Assembly: GCA_905214995.1 (NCBI GenBank)
Contig: CAJMOT010000104.1
Location: 1-8,067 of the forward strand
From: an uncultured bacterium
GTDB taxonomy: Bacteria > Verrucomicrobiota > Verrucomicrobiia > Opitutales > Intestinicryptomonadaceae
Direction of reading: 5' to 3'
DNA length: 8,067 nt
The notes beneath the pieces are model-generated. The model searched no databases. It had not been told where the DNA came from and saw nothing but the letters and a program-made list of their open reading frames with translations. Positions within the stretch are counted from its first letter, which is position 1, and every line of letters begins with the position of its first letter. Below are positions 1-5,888 of this stretch, one piece after another. Made by a program: the position numbers and the translations under genes.

Positions 1-1000
1 CCGCCGCGGCGGTTTCGGGCGCCGCGCCGCCCGCCGGAGATTCGGCTGTGTCCGCAGCGCGTCCGGTTTTCTGATAGGAGTTCTCCGCGGATTTTCCCTC
101 AAACATGCGCTCGAGCCACCGCGATATTTCAGTCTCCGACTTCAAGACTTCCCATTCCGGAAGGTCGCCGGGGTTCATCGCCTCGGAATCGGCATCGGCC
201 TGTTTCCATGCGGGTTTCTTTTTCTGCTGTTGCTGCTGCCTGTTTTGGCTCTGCTGTCGGGGATTTTGCCCGCCGCCCTGCTGGAATCTTTGCTGGTTTT
301 GCTGTTGGCGGTTTTGGTTTTGCTGCTGCCTATTTTGCCCCCCGTTGCGGTTTTGCTGGAATTTTTGATTTTGGTTTTGCTGTTGGCGGTTTTGCCCCGC
401 GCCGCGGGAATTGTCCCTGCCGTTCTGCTTCCAGTTCCTGCGGTTGTTGCGGCGATCCTGGCGCGCGGCCTCAGCTTCCGCGAAAGATTCGTAGGAGGGA
501 TCGGAGAGGGGCAGGGGCTCATAAGGCGTTTCCGACGGGCTTTCGGCGGCGGGGAGATCCGCGCCGCTTTCGTCTTCATGTTCGGGGCGGGTGCGGTATG
601 AGTCGGGGTCGAGATCCTCGTCACTCGTCGAAAAGTACTGCGGAATCTCTCCCCCGTCTCCGCGGGAGTCCGCATGCCCCGATTTGGAATACGCGAAGTC
701 GTCCCCGCCGTCCGAATCCGTGAAGATTTCGTTTTCGGGAGAGTAATGTTCGGGCTCCGTCGGCGGCATGTCGCGCCACTGCGGGCCGCTTGGGGCCGGC
801 GCAATGGCGGATTCGGCTGTGTCCGCGGGGGCGGCGGCTTCTTCCGGCTTTATCTTTTTAGGCCTTCCGCGCTTTTTGACGGGCTTTTCCGCGGCGTCCG
901 CCGCGGCGGGGGTTTCGGTTTGATGCTTAGGCTTGCGGCCTCTCTTTTTCTTTTCTGGCTGTCCGTCTTCGGGAAGCGGAATTATGGGTTCTTCGTCCAT
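1..1000 (-). CDS. rho: Probable transcription termination factor Rho, N-terminal part (runs off the left edge)
   Basis: This reading frame is open from the ATG at 1000 to the window edge (333 codons seen), with an in-frame stop just upstream at 1015-1013, so the start is well fixed. Residues 1-50 carry two AT-hook-like basic motifs (KKKRGRKPK, then KKRGRPKK near residues 43-49). Residues about 60-190 are acidic and Pro/Ser/Ala-rich. Residues about 197-267 are extremely Gln/Asn-rich, with roughly three imperfect repeats starting GQNRQQQNQN. A more ordered stretch follows (LPEWEVLKSETEISRWLERM). The RNA-binding and ATPase domains would lie outside the window. Known: Rho is a hexameric RNA helicase that ends transcription, and several phyla carry long disordered insertions at its N-terminus. 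Inference: the identity rests on this architecture and on the place after coaE. Another nucleic-acid-binding protein is possible. The start overlaps the coaE end by 19 bases, suggesting coupled translation. Confidence 0.62.
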   Translation of the reverse strand, partial: MDEEPIIPLPEDGQPEKKKRGRKPKHQTETPAAADAAEKPVKKRGRPKKIKPEEAAAPADTAESAIAPAPSGPQWRDMPPTEPEHYSPENEIFTDSDGGDDFAYSKSGHADSRGDGGEIPQYFSTSDEDLDPDSYRTRPEHEDESGADLPAAESPSETPYEPLPLSDPSYESFAEAEAARQDRRNNRRNWKQNGRDNSRGAGQNRQQQNQNQKFQQNRNGGQNRQQQNQNRQQQNQQRFQQGGGQNPRQQSQNRQQQQQKKKPAWKQADADSEAMNPGDLPEWEVLKSETEISRWLERMFEGKSAENSYQKTGRAADTAESPAGGAAPETAAA

Positions 1001-1605
1001 CTGTCTTTCAGATTAAATAATGTGAGGGCGGCCTGCCTGCGCAGAAAGTCCAAATCGCCCTCGTTGAACAGCGCAACCGACGCCAAACGAACCTTTTCAA
1101 GGGGCGGCAGTTGAAACGCGTCGCGCGCGCCGATTTCCTGCGGGCTCATGCCCCTTTTGCGGAGCCTGCCCAGGCGCGTCGCCTCGCTACAAAAGACAGT
1201 AATGCAAATATCGAAACGCTTTTCAAGCCCTTTTTCAAAGAGCAGCGGGATTTCGACGGCGAGCGCGGAGAACCCGCCTCCCGAAGCGTCTTGGATTTCG
1301 CGCGCCCTCTGCGTCCACGCCTCGCGCACGGCGGGGTGGACGGCGGCTTCGAGGGCGGCGAGCTTTTCGCGGTCGGAAAACGACATGCGGGCGATTTCCG
1401 GACGGTTCGGAGAGCCGTCGGGGAGGAAGGCGCGCTCTCCGAATATTTCCGAAAGCCTCGCGCGGACTTGCGGGTTTTCCGAAAGAGCCCTGCGCGCGAG
1501 GGCGTCGGCGTCGAGAACTTCGAGCCCGAGTTCGCGGAATATCGCGCCGGCGGCGCTCTTGCCGCAGCCCATTCCGCCCGTGAGTCCGATTTTCAAAGTT
1601 TTCAT
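982..1605 (-). CDS. coaE: Dephospho-CoA kinase
   Basis: The 207-residue product performs the last step of coenzyme A synthesis in the cytosol: ATP-dependent phosphorylation of the 3'-hydroxyl of dephospho-CoA. The P-loop is GGMGCGKS at residues 10-17, followed by the family DAD motif at 32-34, the LExxVHPxVR segment near 85-94, EIPLLFE at 118-124, and an Arg-rich lid (RLRKRGMSPQEI, about 147-158) with the usual trailing Gln and FNEGDL. Length is normal for the family. The ATG at 1605 places the P-loop at the expected distance. The frame stays open upstream to a TTG at 1710, but those 35 codons are Pro/Arg/Ala-rich and unlike CoaE, so they are left out. No good Shine-Dalgarno is seen. The gene lies 136 bases after def and overlaps the next gene by 19 bases. 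Confidence 0.95.
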   Translation of the reverse strand: MKTLKIGLTGGMGCGKSAAGAIFRELGLEVLDADALARRALSENPQVRARLSEIFGERAFLPDGSPNRPEIARMSFSDREKLAALEAAVHPAVREAWTQRAREIQDASGGGFSALAVEIPLLFEKGLEKRFDICITVFCSEATRLGRLRKRGMSPQEIGARDAFQLPPLEKVRLASVALFNEGDLDFLRRQAALTLFNLKDRWTKNP

Positions 1606-1741
1606 TTTGCGGGGTCGGGAATGGAGGCGGGGCGCACGACTTGCGGGCTGCGGGGCGTGCGCCGCGCGGTTGGGGAAGTCGGCGGGACGCGCCGGAATTT
1701 TCCCGTTCAAACGCTCAGCTTCCCGATTATTGCGCGCCTGC

Positions 1742-2329
1742 TCAGGATTTCTTTTGCGCCTTCATGAAGTCGCGCGTCTGGCGGCGCAGTTTTTTCAGTT
1801 TGGATTCTATTTTGAAGAGTTGGCGCGGAGTCAGCCTGTCAATGAAACACACGCCGTCGAGATGGTCGTTTTCGTGCTGGACGCATCTGGCAAAGAGCCC
1901 CGAGCACACGAGGGTGTGTTCCGCGCCTTCGGTGTCGAAGTACGTCATGCGCACCTCGGCGCTGCGCTCGACTTCCGCGAAAATCCCGGGGAACGACAGG
2001 CACCCCTCCTCGGCGATTTCAACGTAGTCGCCGATTTCCTCCACGCGCGGGTTGACCGCTACGAGCGGCATGGCGATGTCGAGCGGAAGGGCTTTGCCGT
2101 CTATGGTAAATTCGCATGGGGCGGAGTCGTCGCTTCTGCGGCGCATGTCTATTGCGAACACGCGCTTTTGCGAATCTATTTGTGGCGCGGCAAGCCCCAG
2201 ACCGTTTTCCTCATAGAGGGTGTCGACGAGATCTTTTGCGAGATCTTTCAGAGATTCGTCGAAAGATTCGACCTCGGCGGCCCTCTTTTTTAAGACGGGT
2301 TCGCCGAATTTCGTAAGCCTGCGCGTCAT
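1742..2329 (-). CDS. def: Peptide deformylase
   Basis: The 195-residue product removes the formyl group from the N-terminal methionine of new proteins at the ribosome exit. All three family motifs are present: GLGLAAPQ at residues 43-50, EGCLS at 108-112 (Cys110 is a metal ligand) and QHENDH at 151-156 (His152 and His156 bind the metal, Glu153 is catalytic). The EGCLSFPGI form of motif 2 is common in this enzyme family. The C-terminal tail (residues 175-195) is a Lys/Arg-rich helix. The ATG at 2329 is chosen because the product then starts with a typical short N-terminus (MTRRLTKFGEPVL) and because it overlaps the upstream stop codon as ATGA. The upstream-extended frame merely re-reads the neighbouring gene. 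Expression is probably coupled to the 152-residue protein before it. Confidence 0.97.
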   Translation of the reverse strand: MTRRLTKFGEPVLKKRAAEVESFDESLKDLAKDLVDTLYEENGLGLAAPQIDSQKRVFAIDMRRRSDDSAPCEFTIDGKALPLDIAMPLVAVNPRVEEIGDYVEIAEEGCLSFPGIFAEVERSAEVRMTYFDTEGAEHTLVCSGLFARCVQHENDHLDGVCFIDRLTPRQLFKIESKLKKLRRQTRDFMKAQKKS

Positions 2330-2784
2330 AGGCCCTGCTCCGATTTTTCCTCGCGGGGGATTTTGTTGTTCGTGCGCACGATGAGGACGGGCTCCTTCGT
2401 CTTGATCCAAACTTTGCGCTCTTTGAAAATTTTCGCCGAGCCGAATTCGCATGCCTCGGCGACGGTTTTGAGGGGCATGCGGCGCCCCTTAGGGGTTATG
2501 TTGTAGTCGTAGGAACCCAAATGTATGCGCTCGAGGGCGGTCGCGGGGTTTTCGTCCTCGGGAATTTGCACGACCCATCCCGTGTAGTCGGCGTCTGTGA
2601 ATTTTCCGTACGGGTCGCTTACGATGACGACGAACTGCTTTTTTACCGGCGGCTCCTTTTCCTTTTCGGACTCTTGGGCCTTCGATTCAAAAGTGATGTC
2701 CTCGATGATTTGCGCGATTTTCTTAGCGTCGATTTCCGCGCGCTGGAGGACTGCTTTTACGAGTTCCAAATCTATTTTAGCCAT
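2326..2784 (-). CDS. Conserved-looking 152-residue protein of unknown function, first gene of the def-coaE operon
   Basis: I do not recognise a named family. Residues 3-31 look like an amphipathic helix (DLELVKAVLQRAEIDAKKIA). A charged linker (about 32-49, rich in Glu/Lys) follows, and then a mixed alpha/beta stretch with strands such as KQFVVIVSDP (49-57), GWVVQIP (69-75) and KEPVLIVRT (130-138). The segment YDYNITPKGRR (92-102) is notable. There is no signal peptide, membrane segment or Cys pair, so it is probably cytosolic. The ATG at 2784 is chosen over an in-frame start 13 codons upstream, because the latter would lie inside the candidate promoter. The stop overlaps the def start (ATGA), which makes it a genuine gene and suggests a role tied to translation or protein maturation. 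That role is inference from position only. Normal codon use and balanced composition also support a real gene. Confidence 0.82.
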   Translation of the reverse strand: MAKIDLELVKAVLQRAEIDAKKIAQIIEDITFESKAQESEKEKEPPVKKQFVVIVSDPYGKFTDADYTGWVVQIPEDENPATALERIHLGSYDYNITPKGRRMPLKTVAEACEFGSAKIFKERKVWIKTKEPVLIVRTNNKIPREEKSEQGL

Positions 2785-2795
2785 AATCGAAAGGA

Positions 2796-2823
2796 AAGAT
2801 AAGAATGCTTGCGCGCGTGTCAA
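2796..2823 (-). promoter_or_regulatory. Candidate promoter of the 152-residue protein-def-coaE-rho operon
   Basis: On the minus strand a perfect -35 box TTGACA (2823-2818) is followed after 16 bases by TATCTT (2801-2796), a 4 of 6 match to the -10 box. Transcription would begin near 2789, leaving only about five bases before the ATG at 2784, which means a nearly leaderless message. No Shine-Dalgarno is present, which fits. The spacer begins CGCGCG, as in the promoter region before the araC-type gene at 6001. Confidence 0.5.
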
Positions 2824-3303
2824 AGGGAAAAATCCCCGCCTCCCCGCCGGCGGACGGAGCGGCGGCGGAGAAGGCGCCCGCCAACATCGAATGCCGCGGC
2901 AGCGGGCAAATCTCCGGCGCGGCGGGAAAAAGCGGCGCGGGGGCTATCCTTTTTAAACTATTCTAATATTTAAAATTATATAATATATGTCAATTATTAA
3001 ATATGGATAACCGAATATCTTCGGATACGACAGTTTTGCCGCCACGGGCGCATTCCGGTCATTACGGTATTTACCTATTGCCAAATTCGACAAAAAACAG
3101 GCTTTTTGCAATATATAAATTATAATTTTAAAAGTATGTGTAATCCAAATAAATGTTGATATTCATAGCCCAAAATAGCGCATGTGTGAAAATCCGCGCG
3201 CATGAATGTTTTTGCATCTGAAATATTAAGTGGAAGTGAACCTTAATCGTTTTCCTTGCATTTTCAAAGAGATTTTATATCTAATAGCAATGTTTGGGGG
3301 TTA

Positions 3304-3313
3304 ATTGCGCAAT
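3304..3313. repeat. Palindrome ATTGCGCAAT, copy 1
   Basis: This is a perfect 10-base palindrome in the A+T-rich stretch upstream of the polymerase-like remnant. An identical copy lies 54 bases further on, and a variant with the same half-sites lies at 6904-6913. Paired palindromes about five helix turns apart are typical of operators for dimeric regulators, but no regulator can be assigned. Confidence 0.45.
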
Positions 3314-3357
3314 GATGCCGAATAGCCGCTATTGGGCTCTCCATGCTGATAATATAA

Positions 3358-3367
3358 ATTGCGCAAT
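3358..3367. repeat. Palindrome ATTGCGCAAT, copy 2
   Basis: This is an identical copy of the palindrome at 3304-3313. It directly abuts a TATAAA-like -10 string (3353-3358) and lies 15 bases before the ATG at 3383. A protein bound here would block transcription starting from that string. The operator role is inference. Confidence 0.45.
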
Positions 3368-3382
3368 GCGGAAAGGCGGAAG

Positions 3383-3862
3383 ATGGACGGATTATTGCTC
3401 GGAGCCTACGGATATACGCTCGCGATATTTTCGGGGTTTCCGGTTAGGAATGAGTTTGTGACTTATTTCAATTTGATGTCCGCAATCGTAATTGCTATCC
3501 CGCCAGGCGAATGTCCGGCGCGCGCGGGGTTGCTCGTCGCCTTTCTCGAGGCCGCGGCGTTCGCGTTCCGCTTCTGGAGGGGGCATTGGAAGGCGTCCCT
3601 TTCGGTTTTCTGCGCTATGCGCGCGCTCGTTTTAGCCTCCGGATTATCCGGAAGGCTGGCGTTCGACGCCTCCGCAATGAACCGCCCCGAAATCTGGAAG
3701 GCGGGGCTCGCGCTCTTCGCAGCAAATCCGCTCGGGGTAGGGTTGGGAAACTCGGGGGAAATCGCTTCCGCGTTTGTCCTGCCCGACGGCGTGCGCGTCA
3801 GAACTCTCGTAAACGCCCATCTGACGCTTCTCTGCGAGCTCGGGGATTTCGCCGGCGCGCCG
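3383..3862 (+). pseudogene. Remnant of an O-antigen ligase/polymerase-like membrane protein
   Basis: Starting from the ATG at 3383, which follows a purine-rich GAAAGGCGGAAG site, about 160 codons read as a hydrophobic protein. The C-terminal half resembles the Wzy/WaaL (O-antigen ligase) family: NRPEIWKAG (residues 100-108), NPLGVGLGNSG (115-125) and LVNAHLTLLCELG (142-154), matching the family's R-x-x-W, PlxGxGxG and HxxxL elements in order. These enzymes act in the inner membrane and polymerise or ligate surface polysaccharide. Family members are usually about 400 or more residues with ten to twelve membrane helices. Here most of the N-terminal helices are missing, and sense in this frame seems to be lost near 3862 (the formal stop is at 3980-3982), while sensible sequence continues in the +1 frame. 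I therefore read it as a shortened, frameshifted pseudogene. A small expressed membrane protein is the less likely alternative. Confidence 0.5.
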
Positions 3863-4173
3863 TGCTTGGCGCGATTTTCAAAGGCGCGGCGCACGCTCGG
3901 GAGTCCGGCGCGAAATTTTCCGCGCTCGTCGCGCTCAGAGCCGCGCAAAATTTGGAGGAGCTTCCGAAAATGGAGGGCGTAAAGACCGTAGTTTTATTCG
4001 GGGCTTGCGCCGATTTTGCGGGCGAAGGTTCGGTTGAATGCGTTTTGGTTTCTCCCACTCCGCATTTCGATTTTGCCGGCAAAAACATAGGCGAAACTTG
4101 CCTCCCGAAACGGGACGGAAGGTATGAAAATATCAGGATAAATTTTCCGAATGGGAAAATAAAAAACTTATGA
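3863..4173 (+). pseudogene. Second coding remnant, possibly from an SGNH-type acyltransferase or the polymerase C-terminus
   Basis: From about 3862 the protein-like reading is in another frame and runs to the TGA at 4171. It includes KFSALVALRAAQNLEELPKM and, from an internal ATG at 3970, a 67-codon segment with GVKTVVLFGACADF, VECVLVSPTPHFDF and GETCLP. The pattern of a VVL strand, then a VLVSPTPhFDF strand, then a Cys-Leu resembles the C-terminal SGNH domain of OafA-like membrane acyltransferases, in which a VVL-type strand and a later VVLVGPvP strand come before a conserved Cys. If so, some tens of residues between the two strands have been deleted. This is a resemblance judged by eye and is uncertain. 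Codon choice becomes more A/T-rich at the third position towards the end. No start codon with a ribosome site is evident, so I treat it as debris. Confidence 0.35.
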
Positions 4174-4205
4174 GCGCCGGAGGAAACGCGCGGGCGCGCC
4201 TCGCC

Positions 4206-4242
4206 AAAACAAAAAATCCCGCCGGAAACGCGCCGCGCGGGA
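4206..4242 (-). terminator. Intrinsic terminator behind tRNA-His
   Basis: On the minus strand a six-base stem TCCCGC/GCGGGA (4242-4237 with 4222-4217) continues, past one bulged base, into CGG/CCG (4235-4233 with 4225-4223), closing a seven-base loop. A T-rich run follows directly (TTTTTTGTTTT, 4216-4206). This is a classic Rho-independent terminator, placed about 40 bases after the tRNA 3' end. A second hairpin, CGGCGCA-N3-TGCGCCG (about 4254-4270), sits between the two and has only a weak T run. Confidence 0.8.
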
Positions 4243-4281
4243 GGAATCAAAATTGCGGCGCAAAATGCGCCGGAAAAAAGT

Positions 4282-4358
4282 TGGGGTGGTAAAAGGGACT
4301 CGAACCCTCGACCCTCGGAACCACAATCCGATGCTCTAACCAACTGAGCTACTACCAC
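4282..4358 (-). tRNA. tRNA-His (anticodon GUG)
   Basis: The minus strand folds into a full cloverleaf. The acceptor is GTGGTAG with TTACCAC, the D arm GCTC/GAGC, the anticodon stem TCGGA/TCCGA around loop TTGTGGT (anticodon GTG), a five-base variable loop, and the T arm GAGGG/CCCTT with loop TTCGAGT. The discriminator is C73, and the base before position 1 (4359) encodes the G-1 typical of tRNA-His, able to pair with C73. The 3' CCA is encoded (4284-4282). Together these features identify histidine tRNA clearly. It has its own promoter upstream and a strong terminator downstream, so it is probably a single-gene transcript. Confidence 0.97.
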
Positions 4359-4374
4359 CGTATTTGAAAGTTTT

Positions 4375-4405
4375 TTAATAAATGCGCGGCGGCCGCGGTT
4401 GTCAA
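4375..4405 (-). promoter_or_regulatory. Promoter of tRNA-His
   Basis: A perfect TTGACA lies at 4405-4400 on the minus strand. The A+T-rich -10 region falls 17-19 bases later (TTATTA at 4381-4376 or TATTAA at 4380-4375). The G+C-rich spacer contrasts with the A+T-rich -10. Transcription would start near 4368, about ten bases before the tRNA 5' end. The -35 box is convincing, while the exact -10 register is uncertain. Confidence 0.6.
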
Positions 4406-4553
4406 GAAGCTTTTGGCTTTTTGTTTCATTGCGGCTGCCGCCGTTTTTGCGCCGCCGGGGAATTTTGGAGCGGCGGGGCGGGGCGCGGATTTTTTTCTTG
4501 CGGGCTTTTGCGCGCGCGGGAAAATCCGATATTGCAACAAAGGGCGAAAAGGT

Positions 4554-5888
4554 ATGCGCGGGCATGACAGTCGGCAGATGTCGCTGGGCGGCGGAGAGGC
4601 TTCGGAGCCGCTCGCGGCGCGCCTTAGGCCGCGCAGCCTCGACGAGTTCGCGGGGCAGAGGCATCTGCTCGGCGAGGGCGGGATTTTGCGCAGCCTAATC
4701 GAAAACGACAAGATTTCCTCCATGATTTTCTGGGGGCCTCCGGGCGTCGGCAAGACGACTTTGGCGCGCATAATCGCCAACAGAACGCGCGCGGAGTTTA
4801 TAGACTTTTCGGCGGTGACCAGCGGAATAAGGGAAATCCGCGACGTCATGCGCAGCGCCGAGGCGAACGGCGGCTTCGGCGGCAAGACCATCCTGTTTGT
4901 GGACGAAATCCACCGCTTCAACAAGGCGCAGCAGGACGCCTTTTTGCCTTTTGTGGAAAAGGGCAGCATAATTCTCATAGGCGCCACCACCGAAAACCCC
5001 TCGTTTGAAATCAACGGCGCGCTGCTTTCGAGGTGCAGGGTGTTCGTGTTGAAGCCGCTCGAAACGGAAGAGATCGTCGGGCTGTTGTCTCGCGCGCTGA
5101 AAGACGGCAGGGGGTTCGGGAAAATCGGCGTGGACATTTCCGGAGATTTGCTTCTGGCAATCGCCAATTTCGCCAACGGGGACGCGCGCAGCGCGCTTTC
5201 GACGCTCGAGATGGCCGTTCTCAATTCCCCTCCCGATTCCTCCGGCCGCATAGAGGTGTCGCGCGAAATCGTAGAACAGTGCGTTTCGCGCAAGTCGCTG
5301 CTTTACGACAAGACCGGCGAGGAGCACTACAACCTCATTTCCGCCCTGCACAAGTCCATGCGCAATTCCGACCCCGACGCCGCCGTCTACTGGCTCGCGC
5401 GGATGCTGGAGGCGGGAGAGGACCCGCTGTATGTGGCGCGCCGCGTCGTGCGCTTTGCGGGAGAGGACGTTGGGCTCGCCGACCCGAAGGCGCTCGGGGT
5501 GGCGGTGGACGCCTATCAAGCCTGCCATTTCATCGGAATGCCCGAGTGCTCCGTCCATCTGGCGGAGGCGGTAATCTACCTGTCGGTGTCGCCGAAATCA
5601 AACTCCGTCTATGCCGCTTACGAGAGCGCGAAGTCCGACGCCCTAAAACATCTTGCGGAGCCCGTGCCGCTCGTCATACGCAACGCCCCGACCAGGCTGA
5701 TGAGGGAGCTCGAGTACGGCAAGGGCTACAAGTACGCGCACAATTTCAAGGACAAACTCACAGACATGCAGTGCCTTCCCGACTCTCTCGCCGGGCGCGA
5801 ATATTACGTTCCTACGGAGGAGGGCGTCGAGAAGAAATACAAGGCCCGCCTCGAAGAAATAAAGGATTGGAAGAGGCGCGGCAAATAG
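4554..5888 (+). CDS. rarA: Replication-associated recombination protein A (RarA/MgsA, AAA+ ATPase)
   Basis: The product (444 residues from the ATG at 4554) is related to clamp-loader ATPases and acts at stalled or gapped replication forks, where it interacts with single-strand binding protein. Walker A is GPPGVGKT at residues 61-68. The following SAVTSGIREIRD segment is a family signature. Walker B is ILFVDEIHRF, with Asp-Glu at 117-118. Sensor 1 is GATTENPSFE at about 143-152, and the Arg finger lies in LSRCRV. The C-terminal half has the conserved YDLISALHKSMR-like segment (YNLISALHKSMR), the PDAAVYWLARML and GEDVG segments, and the SPKSNSVY and RNAPTRLM motifs of the tetramerisation domain. 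It matches E. coli RarA closely from end to end. The start could also be the ATG at 4578 (436 residues). The frame is open further back to 4413, but that part does not resemble the family. The gene is divergent from tRNA-His and appears to be transcribed alone. Confidence 0.97.
   Translation: MRGHDSRQMSLGGGEASEPLAARLRPRSLDEFAGQRHLLGEGGILRSLIENDKISSMIFWGPPGVGKTTLARIIANRTRAEFIDFSAVTSGIREIRDVMRSAEANGGFGGKTILFVDEIHRFNKAQQDAFLPFVEKGSIILIGATTENPSFEINGALLSRCRVFVLKPLETEEIVGLLSRALKDGRGFGKIGVDISGDLLLAIANFANGDARSALSTLEMAVLNSPPDSSGRIEVSREIVEQCVSRKSLLYDKTGEEHYNLISALHKSMRNSDPDAAVYWLARMLEAGEDPLYVARRVVRFAGEDVGLADPKALGVAVDAYQACHFIGMPECSVHLAEAVIYLSVSPKSNSVYAAYESAKSDALKHLAEPVPLVIRNAPTRLMRELEYGKGYKYAHNFKDKLTDMQCLPDSLAGREYYVPTEEGVEKKYKARLEEIKDWKRRGK

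Larger units (their letters stand above)
2824..3382. other. Gene-free stretch: G+C-rich part, then an A+T-rich island of about 400 bases
   Basis: No convincing gene is seen here. Bases 2824-2945 are very G+C-rich and contain only short inverted repeats. From about 2950 to 3360 the sequence becomes strongly A+T-rich, unlike the flanks. It holds several promoter-like strings, such as TTGACA on the minus strand at 2993-2988 with TATTAG at 2968-2963 (19-base spacer), and on the plus strand TTGCAT at 3256-3261 with TCTAAT at 3280-3285 (18-base spacer). Small hairpins are CCGAA-TATC-TTCGG (3011-3024), CAAAAA/TTTTTG (3091-3108) and AATAGC-C-GCTATT (3321-3333). A 14-codon ATG frame at 3202-3246 has no ribosome site and is not called. 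The stretch could be a regulatory region, the remains of a transferred element, or an unrecognised RNA gene. Confidence 0.6.

Noticed and set aside
105..601. Plus-strand frames giving Cys-rich or Leu/Val-rich hydrophobic proteins
   Set aside because: They are antisense readings of the Gln/Asn codon repeats in the probable rho gene. They have no ribosome site and no family resemblance, and their composition is fully explained by the repeat.
175..804. Minus-strand 209-codon frame rich in Thr, Arg and Lys
   Set aside because: It is an out-of-frame shadow inside the probable rho gene. The rho frame has a sensible start and a domain-like composition.
1148..2293. Long plus-strand frame of 381 codons
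   Set aside because: It lies antisense to coaE and def, both of which have complete family motifs. Long antisense frames are expected at this G+C content.
3091..3108. CAAAAA/TTTTTG hairpin as an intrinsic terminator
   Set aside because: The stem is A+T-rich and only six base pairs, with no clear U tract after it in either direction.
3202..3246. Tiny ATG frame of 14 codons in the A+T-rich island
   Set aside because: There is no ribosome site and no known leader-peptide pattern, and such a short frame is expected by chance.
3798..4664. Minus-strand 288-codon frame across tRNA-His
   Set aside because: It contains the typical artefact peptide AQLVRASDCGSEGRGFES produced by translating a tRNA, so it is spurious.
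4352..5558. Two long minus-strand frames opposite rarA
   Set aside because: They are antisense to a complete, well-conserved rarA gene and have no recognisable motifs.
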